A DNA stretch of 5,201 nucleotides from Gemmatimonadaceae bacterium. GTDB taxonomy: Bacteria > Gemmatimonadota > Gemmatimonadetes > Gemmatimonadales > Gemmatimonadaceae. The notes under the pieces are model-generated. The model worked only from the letters and a program-made list of their open reading frames with translations. It was not told the DNA's origin and ran no database searches. Location of the stretch: contig JANXUN010000303.1 of assembly GCA_025356185.1 (NCBI GenBank), forward strand, positions 1 to 5,201, read 5' to 3'. The translations under genes and the position numbers were made by a program. Numbering within the stretch: the stretch's first letter is position 1; each line of letters begins with the position of its first letter. Shown here piece after piece: positions 1-5,201 of the stretch.

Positions 1-506
1 TTGGTGCGCGACGCACTCAGCGCCTTGGCGATGCCAAAGTCGGTGACGACGGCGGCGTCACCAGAGAGCAAAATGTTTTCGGGCTTGATGTCGCGATGCA
101 CGATGCCGTGGTCGTGTGCGTATGCGAGCGCACGCGCGACATCGCGTACGACACCGACCACTTCGGCGACCGGCATTGCTTCGCCACGCGATAATCGTGC
201 GCGCAGCGAGAGCCCGTCGATGAAGGGCATGACGTAGTAGGGCAGGCCATCGGTGTCGCCCGCGCTGAGCACGGGAACGATGTTTGCCTGCTGCAGTGCC
301 GCGGCGAGTTGGATTTCGCGCTCGAAGCGTTCGGCGCTGATGCCCGCGGCAAGCTCGGGCGAGAGCACCTTTACGACGACCTTTCGCTTGAGCCGCGCAT
401 CCTCGGCGACGTAGACCCGCGACATGCCGCCGCCGCCGAGCTCACGCTCCACGGTGTAGGCGGCGCCGAGGGTGCGACTTAGCTGGTTGTGGAGTTGATC
501 TGGCAC
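1..506 (-). CDS. Serine/threonine protein kinase, N-terminal part (3' end outside window)
   Basis: The first 168 codons of a Hanks-type kinase, open to the window edge without a stop. Visible are the glycine loop ELGGGGMSRVYVA (22-34), VVVK with Lys46, helix-C Glu64, the hinge YYVMPFIDG (90-98), HRDIKPEN with Asp139, and DFG at 156-158; the sequence leaves the window in the activation segment. All catalytic residues seen are intact. The best start is the GTG at 506-504: it gives an N-terminus (VPDQLHNQLSRTLGAAYT) that lines up with the remnant's MTDLRTTLQSSLGAAYT. No in-frame ATG exists between the preceding in-frame stop and the homology, and no convincing Shine-Dalgarno is visible. The gene starts 31 bases after the remnant's stop, in another frame. 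A membrane segment and sensor domain would be expected further downstream, but this is not visible. Confidence 0.88.
   Translation of the reverse strand, partial: MPDQLHNQLSRTLGAAYTVERELGGGGMSRVYVAEDARLKRKVVVKVLSPELAAGISAERFEREIQLAAALQQANIVPVLSAGDTDGLPYYVMPFIDGLSLRARLSRGEAMPVAEVVGVVRDVARALAYAHDHGIVHRDIKPENILLSGDAAVVTDFGIAKALSASRT
399..470 (-). repeat. Kinase glycine-loop direct repeat, copy 2 (in downstream kinase)
   Basis: This codes LGAAYTVERELGGGGMSRVYVAED in the downstream kinase and is the partner of 652-723. The kinase at 4739 has a less similar start (RYRVTRELGAGGMATVYLAHD), so the remnant and this kinase belong to the same kinase subfamily. Confidence 0.75.
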
Positions 507-537
507 ATGCGAGAGTGGGGGTCCGCGCAGCAGTTGT

Positions 538-756
538 CTAGCCGCGCTGGTGTTTCTCGCTCAACGCTTCGAGCGCAGCAGCGTCTGCCAAATCTTGCGG
601 CCGCGAAGTGGAGCGCTTGTTGTTGATGAGATCCAAGCGAGACAGCTGATTCTCCGTGGCGAGAAACACGCGCGACATGCCACCGCCACCGAGTTCGCGT
701 TCGATGGTGTAGGCGGCGCCGAGCGATGATTGCAAGGTGGTGCGAAGATCGGTCAT
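538..756 (-). pseudogene. Chimeric remnant: kinase N-terminus joined to nucleotidyltransferase-like tail
   Basis: A 72-codon open frame in two unrelated parts. Residues 1-40 (MTDLRTTLQ...LGAAYTIERELGGGGMSRVFLATENQLSR) are the start of a Ser/Thr kinase up to just past the glycine loop. The homology stops before the ATP-binding lysine, so it cannot be an active kinase. Residues 41-72 read LDLINNKRSTSRPQDLADAAALEAL..., matching from memory the C-terminal 'NKR..GRPQDLADVEALE' motif of small nucleotidyltransferase-like proteins, some of them toxin-antitoxin or AbiE-related. That second match is by pattern only. The join is in frame and the product ends at TAG (540-538). The best reading is a deletion or recombination that removed most of a kinase and the front of a neighbouring gene. 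A working small protein is possible but there is no evidence for it. Confidence 0.72.
652..723 (-). repeat. Kinase glycine-loop direct repeat, copy 1 (in remnant)
   Basis: This 72-base stretch coding LGAAYTIERELGGGGMSRVFLATE matches 399-470 on the same strand at 57 of 72 positions, with the first 18 bases identical. Many of the differences are in third codon positions, so both copies look like coding sequence that diverged under selection, not a recent copy. The partner copy lies about 250 bases further along the minus strand. Confidence 0.75.
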
Positions 757-758
757 TA
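754..758 (-). promoter_or_regulatory. TAATG stop/start overlap between ATPase and kinase remnant
   Basis: The ATPase stop TAA (758-756) shares one base with the ATG (756-754) of the chimeric remnant. This resembles the ATGA junction at 4736-4739 but uses a different overlap. It fixes the remnant's start here rather than at the in-frame ATG at 882, which lies inside the ATPase gene. Confidence 0.6.
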
Positions 759-1943
759 CGCCGTGTTCTCCAGCCGCTGCAGTAACTCTACAAGCGTGAT
801 CGCCTGCACTCCGCCCGCCATCGGCCACGACTCGGATCCGCTGTGTACGACATACGCCGCAGCAGGTGCTAGGTCTTCGCACGCGACGTGGAACCCGCGC
901 GAGACGGTGGGCGCCGTCGATCGCTTGATTTCGATGACCATCTCGACTTTGCCGCCACGCTCGAACAGCAGATCGACCTCGGCGCCCTTCTCCGTCCGGA
1001 AGAACAGTGGGATGCGCCGTGGTCCTGCGGCAGCGATCAGGTTCTCGATCACAAACCCTTCCCAGCTGGCGCCGGTGATCGGATGCGCCAGCAGATCATC
1101 CAGCGTATCGAGCCCGAGCAGCGCGTGCACCAACCCGCTGTCGCGCACGTACACCTTGGGTGCGCGGACCAGACGCTTACCGAGATTGCCGCTGAAGGGT
1201 TGAAGTCTCCGCACCAACAAGAGATCCGATAGCAGGTCGATGTAGCGCCCCACGGTCGGCGACGAGAGATCGAGACTGGCGGCGAGTCGTGACTGATTGA
1301 GCAGCGCACCCTGGCTGCTCGCCAGCATGCGCCACAGGCGCCCTACCGTCTGTGCGGGCAGGCGGGGCGCGAACATCGGGACATCGCGTTCCAGATAGCT
1401 ACGCAGAAAGTTCTGTCGCCACGTAGCACTCGCTGCGTCGGTCGTTGCGAGCAGGCTCTCCGGAAAACCGCCGCGCATCCACAGGTCGTCCACGTGGCGT
1501 CTCGGTCTCTTTCCTGCGGCGAGTTCGTGCGCCAAAATCGGCGTCAGCTCCAGATACGCTACCCGGCCCGCCAGCGACTCTCCAGCCTGACGTTGCAAGT
1601 CGAGTGACGCCGAGCCGAGTAACAGGAAATGGCCTGTGCGGTCTTTCTTCCGTCTACGCTCATCGATGATGCCGCGGAGGACGGGAAACAGTCCTGGCGC
1701 GCGGTGAATCTCGTCGATGATCACAAGCTGGCCCTGCTGCGATCGCAGATACGCGTCGGCGTCCTCAAGCCGCCGCAGATCGCCTGGGCGCTCCAAGTCG
1801 AGGTAACGCGCCGCGGCACCGTACTGCTTGGCGACTTTTTGTGCGAGCGTCGTTTTCCCTACCTGCCGGGGTCCTATCAGTACGACGGCAGGTGTATCTC
1901 GCAGACGTGCCGCCAGTATGTTGTCGAGTTGTCGCGAGATCAT
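756..1943 (-). CDS. DUF4143-type AAA ATPase, complete
   Basis: A 395-residue P-loop ATPase of ordinary length for its family. It has Walker A GPRQVGKTT (24-32), Walker B LVIIDE (73-78) followed by IHRAP, and a sensor-like LLLGSAS (107-113). Next come the DUF4143 hallmarks WMRGGFPE (155-162) and YLERDVP (183-189), and a winged-helix-like region (about 214-250, NQSRLAASLDLSSPTVGRYIDLL). A C-terminal PD-(D/E)XK-like core has EVD at 322-324 and EIKR at 338-341. Family knowledge: these proteins are common in bacteria and archaea as scattered, horizontally mobile genes of unsettled function; DNA binding or nuclease activity is suggested by the fold, not shown. The ATG at 1943 sits just before the first conserved residues and follows the AT-rich patch. 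Its TAA overlaps the next start as TAATG. It is a paralogue of the partial ATPase at 4736-5201. Confidence 0.92.
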   Translation of the reverse strand: MISRQLDNILAARLRDTPAVVLIGPRQVGKTTLAQKVAKQYGAAARYLDLERPGDLRRLEDADAYLRSQQGQLVIIDEIHRAPGLFPVLRGIIDERRRKKDRTGHFLLLGSASLDLQRQAGESLAGRVAYLELTPILAHELAAGKRPRRHVDDLWMRGGFPESLLATTDAASATWRQNFLRSYLERDVPMFAPRLPAQTVGRLWRMLASSQGALLNQSRLAASLDLSSPTVGRYIDLLSDLLLVRRLQPFSGNLGKRLVRAPKVYVRDSGLVHALLGLDTLDDLLAHPITGASWEGFVIENLIAAAGPRRIPLFFRTEKGAEVDLLFERGGKVEMVIEIKRSTAPTVSRGFHVACEDLAPAAAYVVHSGSESWPMAGGVQAITLVELLQRLENTA

Positions 1944-2027
1944 ACTCGTAAATTTAACATCTGATTTTTAATTTCCGCTATTGGGCTAATTTCGCGATAG
2001 CCGGTTGGAGGCCGTCGAGGAGAGCGG
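1944..2027 (-). promoter_or_regulatory. Intergenic gap with AT-rich, promoter-like patch upstream of ATPase
   Basis: This 84-base gap separates the propeller stop from the next ATPase start. Bases 1949-1974 contain only three G/C in 26, in an otherwise GC-rich window, and lie directly upstream of the ATG at 1943. A TTAAAT at 1957-1952 on the minus strand is a weak -10 candidate (4 of 6 to TATAAT), but I find no good -35 at the right spacing. Short inverted repeats (GGCTA/TAGCC with a 9-base loop at 1984-2002; gctat/atagc at 1977-2001) lie just after the propeller stop but have no U tract, so they are not a convincing terminator. No clear Shine-Dalgarno precedes the ATG. Confidence 0.35.
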
Positions 2028-3650
2028 TCATTCAAGGTTCGGTGCCTTTCCCGACATCCGTGCGCGGAGCTGCTCGAACCAGTTCGTCACCACGATGACT
2101 CGCTGCGCCGACGCTTCGTTCACGGGAAGGACCGTGACGATCGATCCGGTGCGACGATCGAGATCGTAGTTGCGAGTACCAGTCGACCGGGGAATGGACG
2201 CCGGTGTGCGCAGCGTGTCTCGGCGTGTGATCTCGAGTTGCGGCGCAAAGGAGACGCGCGCGGACATGAAGACGTCGGCACGATAGATGACAGTGGCGCC
2301 GTCGGCCGACCAGACCGGCATCGAACCACCAGCGGTGGAGACCTGAAGTCGTACCGCTGAATTGTCGAGGCTCGCGATAAAAACCTCGCGCTGTTTTCCA
2401 ACGCTCGCGTCGTACGCTACCCAACGGCCATCTGGTGAGATTGACGGCGTCGCTGCGTCATCGCCCACGTCAAGCCGTCGCGGTGCGTCAGGATCGGTCG
2501 AGCCTGTGGACTTACCGATCGAAATGGCCTGCAAGATGCGCGCTCCAATGGCACCGCACCCAACCACGAGGAACTGGCCGCTGGGCGCCACGGAGTACGT
2601 CAATGCGCGCCCGCTGCCTGCAGCGCCACACAGGGCAATCGTATCCGACGTGCCTGTGCTGCCCATGCTCTGGCGTACCAGTCGCTCGCGGACGCCGTTG
2701 TAATTCACGAAGATCAACTGCTGGCCATCCGCACTCCACTCAGGTGCAGTATTTACTCCTCCCTTGGTCAGCCTCGTCCGCTGCGCGGTGCGCATGTCGT
2801 ACATCCAGAGGTCCACTTCGGACCCATGCGCTTGATCATAGGCCACCCGAAATCCGTCGGGCGTGAGACGCGGCGTGTGGTACGAGTCGGGTGGCACGCC
2901 AAGCGTAGTGGTCGCGCCTCGCGGATCAATCACGACCAGGCGGACGTTTGACTCACCGGCAACAAAGGCTAGCGTCCCATTCGCCGAGAAACCATAAGTC
3001 GCGGCGCCGCCGCTTCGGACGATGACGCTGTCGAGCACCGGCTGTGGGACGCCAGTAAGCTTGTGCGTGCGAACATCGAAGGGCGCGGCAAACAGGACGT
3101 TCCCCTGCCGGGCAAAGAGCAGATGTCCGGTGGGACTGTAGCGCGGATTGCTTCCCTTGAGGCCAAGTGACGTGACCTCACCATTGTCGAGTTGCAGCAG
3201 TGCGATCTCGTACTCATCCGGCGTCCGACTTTCACGTCGCGCGATGTTGAACAGCGCGGCGCGCGATCCCGGCAGCAAAAAGGGGAAGGTGGCGCGGGTG
3301 CCTGGTTGAGCACTGAGGCGCGTACGCTGAACGACCGCGCTGCCGGTGGCGCTCATTGTCCAAAGATCGCCGCTACGCAGGAAGAGCAGCGAGTCGTTGT
3401 CGCCCCACGAGACGCGATGCGCATCGGCCGCAATGCGCTCGACGGGGCCACCACCAGTCGGCGCCTTGACGAGATCGCCCGCGGCGTCTTCGTAAGCGAG
3501 CCATCGTCCGTCGGGCGAGTACGCTGGGTTGCCCACTCCAGCCTGTGTCGGAAGTGGCGCAAGGGCGAGCGACTGCAGTGGACGAGGGTAGAAGCGTACG
3601 TCGGTTTCGGCTTGCGCCGGTATCACGAATTCGCTCCCATCCGGAGACAT
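2028..3650 (-). CDS. TolB/WD40-like (PD40) beta-propeller, detached sensor half of a receptor kinase
   Basis: A 540-codon open frame made almost wholly of PD40-type blades. SPDG-like turns are seen at residues 2-5, 45-48, 172-175, 222-225, 263-266, 306-309, 405-408 and 448-451, with weaker ones near 81 and 356. The C-terminus is the familiar one of these kinases: a TRNYDLDRRTG segment, then VVTNWFEQLRAR near residues 521-531. Such propellers normally form the extracytoplasmic part of kinase-TM-propeller proteins and are presumed to sense a ligand or partner. The frame matches the kinase at 4739-3663, with one stop and four codons between them; the joined length of about 903 codons fits a full receptor kinase. 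The first blade motif starts at residue 2 and there is no signal peptide, so this was almost certainly once internal. If translated alone it should stay in the cytoplasm. It could be a live separate gene or the silent half of a pseudogene. Confidence 0.85.
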   Translation of the reverse strand: MSPDGSEFVIPAQAETDVRFYPRPLQSLALAPLPTQAGVGNPAYSPDGRWLAYEDAAGDLVKAPTGGGPVERIAADAHRVSWGDNDSLLFLRSGDLWTMSATGSAVVQRTRLSAQPGTRATFPFLLPGSRAALFNIARRESRTPDEYEIALLQLDNGEVTSLGLKGSNPRYSPTGHLLFARQGNVLFAAPFDVRTHKLTGVPQPVLDSVIVRSGGAATYGFSANGTLAFVAGESNVRLVVIDPRGATTTLGVPPDSYHTPRLTPDGFRVAYDQAHGSEVDLWMYDMRTAQRTRLTKGGVNTAPEWSADGQQLIFVNYNGVRERLVRQSMGSTGTSDTIALCGAAGSGRALTYSVAPSGQFLVVGCGAIGARILQAISIGKSTGSTDPDAPRRLDVGDDAATPSISPDGRWVAYDASVGKQREVFIASLDNSAVRLQVSTAGGSMPVWSADGATVIYRADVFMSARVSFAPQLEITRRDTLRTPASIPRSTGTRNYDLDRRTGSIVTVLPVNEASAQRVIVVTNWFEQLRARMSGKAPNLE

Positions 3651-3665
3651 GGCCAGCGCGCCTTA
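3648..3665 (-). promoter_or_regulatory. In-frame TAA and possible re-initiation site between kinase and propeller
   Basis: The minus strand reads GTC TAA GGC GCG CTG GCC ATG in a single frame. The TAA (3665-3663) ends the kinase, and four sense codons later an ATG (3650-3648) opens the propeller. The stop overlaps an AAGG (3664-3661) lying 10 bases before that ATG, which could act as a weak Shine-Dalgarno and allow re-initiation. The sense codons after the stop (GALAMSPDG) read like the normal continuation of a receptor kinase, so the AAGG may be incidental. The stop could be a genuine nonsense mutation, a functional split or a sequencing error. Confidence 0.6.
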
Positions 3666-4739
3666 GACTGCATCGATCGCCAGCTTCAGGGAATCCGGCA
3701 GCCGTACCGCGAACTGTATGGTTGGAGACGATGCCGTGGTGGTCCCGCGTGTCGTCGCCGCGTACGCATACGCACCGGCGATCACGGCGAAGAGCGAGAC
3801 AGCGGCGAACGCTGGCAGGGACACACTGCGCCTAGCAACTGCCGACGTAACTCCCTTCGCCGATGGCGTACTGACTTGGTGAACACCCGTGGAGCCGATC
3901 GACGACGCACCACCGCTCAACGCCTGGGCAAAGTGATGCGCACTGGCGAATCGGTCGGCGGGAAGTTTGGCCAGCCCGGCGAACACCGCCTGTTCGGTCT
4001 GCACGGACACCGTGTTGCGTACCGTGCGGAGCGACGTAGGCTGCTCTGTGAGGATTTTTGCCACGATCGCCTGCGTGGTGGCGCCGGTGAACGGCGGCTC
4101 GCCAACGAGCATTTCGTACGTGACGGCGGCGAGCGCATACACGTCGCTGCGTGCATCGATCGCGCGTTCCCCCATGGCCTGCTCGGGGCTCATGTACGGG
4201 GGCGTACCGAGACTGAGCCCTGTCTGCGTGAGGCGTTGCGTGGCGGCCTGTTGCACCGCGAGTGCAATGCCGAAATCTGCGACGACCGCCGCGCCATCCT
4301 GCAGCAGAATGTTCTCCGGCTTGATGTCGCGATGAATGATGCCTTGCTTGTGCGCATGGTCGAGCGCACTCGCAACCTCTCGCGCAATGCGCAACGCATC
4401 ATCAATGGGCAGTTGTTTCTCGCGTTCCAATCGTACACGCAGTGTTTCGCCGCGCACAAATGGCATCACGTAGTACAACAATCCGTCCGCTGCGCCACTA
4501 TCGAGCAACGGCAGAATGTGCGGATGCTGCAACTTCGCCGTCGTTTTGATTTCGCTTAAGAAGCGCTCGGCGCCGAGTGCCGCGCCGAGATCCGGATGCA
4601 ACACTTTGATCGCGACATCACGCTCGTGCTTGAGATCGTGCGCGAGATACACGGTCGCCATGCCGCCAGCGCCGAGTTCGCGGGTGACGCGGTAACGCTC
4701 AGACAGCGCGACAGTGAGGCGATCAGGAATGGACGTCAT
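3663..4739 (-). CDS. Membrane-anchored serine/threonine protein kinase (PknB-like), split from its propeller
   Basis: A 358-residue Hanks-type kinase that phosphorylates proteins on Ser/Thr. The visible motifs are the glycine loop ELGAGGMATVYLA (21-33), VAIK with the ATP-binding Lys45, the helix-C Glu63, HRDIKPEN with catalytic Asp138, DFG at 155-157, and GTPPYMSPEQ (178-187) in the P+1 region. All catalytic residues are present, so the domain should be active. A linker rich in Ser, Gly and Thr follows (about 275-305), then one hydrophobic segment (about 307-328) with arginines just before it, which predicts a cytoplasmic kinase and an outward C-terminus. The protein then ends at TAA after LPDSLKLAIDAV. 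In Gemmatimonadota-type relatives this point continues directly into the sensor propeller, and that propeller is found here in the same frame after the stop. The start was chosen from the ATGA overlap with the upstream ATPase. Its targets cannot be told from the sequence. Confidence 0.93.
   Translation of the reverse strand: MTSIPDRLTVALSERYRVTRELGAGGMATVYLAHDLKHERDVAIKVLHPDLGAALGAERFLSEIKTTAKLQHPHILPLLDSGAADGLLYYVMPFVRGETLRVRLEREKQLPIDDALRIAREVASALDHAHKQGIIHRDIKPENILLQDGAAVVADFGIALAVQQAATQRLTQTGLSLGTPPYMSPEQAMGERAIDARSDVYALAAVTYEMLVGEPPFTGATTQAIVAKILTEQPTSLRTVRNTVSVQTEQAVFAGLAKLPADRFASAHHFAQALSGGASSIGSTGVHQVSTPSAKGVTSAVARRSVSLPAFAAVSLFAVIAGAYAYAATTRGTTTASSPTIQFAVRLPDSLKLAIDAV
4736..4739 (-). 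promoter_or_regulatory. ATGA stop/start overlap (translational coupling)
   Basis: The kinase ATG (4739-4737) and the ATPase TGA (4738-4736) share two bases. No clear Shine-Dalgarno motif is needed here if ribosomes terminating on the ATPase re-initiate. This overlap, together with kinase homology beginning just after it, fixes the kinase start at 4739 rather than at the upstream in-frame ATG at 4808, which lies inside the ATPase gene. Confidence 0.7.
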
Positions 4740-5201
4740 CGCGCGCGCTCGAGTTTTGTCATGAGGTGGCGAAGCGAGATCGCCTGAATGTTCGATCCCA
4801 TCGGCCACTCATCATCGCCCCGATGCACGATGCACGCGACGCGCGGTTTGAGCACGTCACACGCCAATCGAAATCCTTTGGAGACGTCAGGTGCCGTCGT
4901 GCGCTTGATCTCAATGGCGTACGCCACGCTTCCCCCGCGCTCGAGCACGAGGTCCACTTCGGCACCATCCTCGGTTCGATAGAAGGTGGGAACATATCGG
5001 TCACCGGCAGCGGCCAGGAGATTCTCGATCACGAAGCCTTCCCAGCTCGCGCCAACGACGGGATGACCGAGTAACGCATGAGGCGTCTCGATCTCGAGGA
5101 GCGCGTGCAGCACGCCGCTGTCCCGAAGGTACGTCTTTGGTGATCGGACCAGTCGCTTGCCCACGTTTCCGCTCCATGGTTGCAGGCGACGAACGAGGAG
5201 C
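4736..5201 (-). CDS. DUF4143-type AAA ATPase, C-terminal part (5' end outside window)
   Basis: This is the last 154 codons of a protein whose start lies beyond position 5201. The frame is open from the edge (LLVRRLQPWSGNVGKRLVRS...), so the GTG at 5164 is an internal valine, not a start. It aligns without gaps to the C-terminal 154 residues of the complete ATPase at 756-1943, with about 59% identity by eye over the last 137 residues. The visible part holds the end of the winged-helix-like segment, the conserved GASWEGFVIENL block and a PD-(D/E)XK-like pair (EVDL then IEIKR). The nucleotide-binding domain must lie outside the window. Family knowledge: DUF4143 proteins are P-loop ATPases with a nuclease-like C-terminal fold and no settled function. 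The stop TGA overlaps the kinase start as ATGA, which suggests co-translation. The family call is solid; the biological role is unknown. Confidence 0.88.
   Translation of the reverse strand, partial: LLVRRLQPWSGNVGKRLVRSPKTYLRDSGVLHALLEIETPHALLGHPVVGASWEGFVIENLLAAAGDRYVPTFYRTEDGAEVDLVLERGGSVAYAIEIKRTTAPDVSKGFRLACDVLKPRVACIVHRGDDEWPMGSNIQAISLRHLMTKLERAR

Noticed and set aside
490..652. Shared NQLSR peptide near the chimeric joint and at the start of the downstream kinase, as recombination microhomology
   Set aside because: The codons differ (AAT CAG CTG TCT CGC against AAC CAG CTA AGT CGC) and the peptides sit at different places in the kinase alignment, so this is probably chance.
754..882. 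Extended start at 882 for the chimeric remnant
   Set aside because: The extra 42 residues overlap the ATPase and look like nothing known; kinase homology begins just after the ATG at 756.
730..1232. Plus-strand open frames opposite the ATPase C-terminus
   Set aside because: Low-complexity shadow translations opposite a strongly supported DUF4143 gene; no domain, no start signal.
1976..2027. Possible Rho-independent terminator after the propeller
   Set aside because: Only 5-bp inverted repeats with long or imperfect loops and no T run on the minus strand.
3192..4559. 455-codon plus-strand open frame antisense to kinase and propeller
   Set aside because: Its translation is rich in Arg and Cys with no recognisable domain, and it spans the boundary of two well-supported minus-strand genes. 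It is a high-GC shadow frame.
4740..4808. Upstream ATG at 4808 for the complete kinase
   Set aside because: It would add 23 residues lying wholly inside the ATPase gene and unlike any kinase N-terminus; the ATGA overlap at 4739 is the better start.

Overview
The window most likely comes from a high-GC bacterium of the Gemmatimonadota or a close relative. The main clue is a serine/threonine kinase with one C-terminal membrane segment followed by a TolB/WD40-like (PD40) beta-propeller, a receptor-kinase layout that is greatly expanded in that phylum. This is an inference from protein style; no phylogenetic marker is present. Every gene I can support lies on the minus strand, so the biological reading order runs from position 5201 down to 1.

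Reading in that order: (1) the C-terminal part of a DUF4143-type AAA ATPase (5201-4736), cut by the window edge; (2) a complete kinase plus transmembrane segment (4739-3663), overlapping the ATPase by ATGA; (3) an in-frame TAA followed after four sense codons by a 540-codon PD40 propeller (3650-2028) in the same frame, so kinase and propeller look like one receptor kinase gene split by a single stop codon; (4) an 84-base gap with the only strongly AT-rich patch in the window, probably a promoter; (5) a complete 395-aa DUF4143-type ATPase (1943-756), a paralogue of the first; (6) a 72-codon chimeric remnant (756-538) joining the first 40 residues of a kinase to what looks like the tail of a nucleotidyltransferase-like protein; (7) the first 168 codons of another kinase (506-1), with all catalytic motifs seen so far intact, running off the window.

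The layout 'ATPase, then overlapping kinase start' occurs twice, with different overlap sequences (ATGA and TAATG). That suggests either an old duplicated two-gene module or a repeated association of these ATPases with receptor kinases. The first copy has a split kinase/propeller and the second has lost nearly all of its kinase, so the locus appears to be rearranging. The points most worth checking are the in-frame stop, the chimeric remnant and the repeated ATPase-kinase pairing. I see no RNA genes, CRISPR arrays, insertion sequences or convincing terminators.
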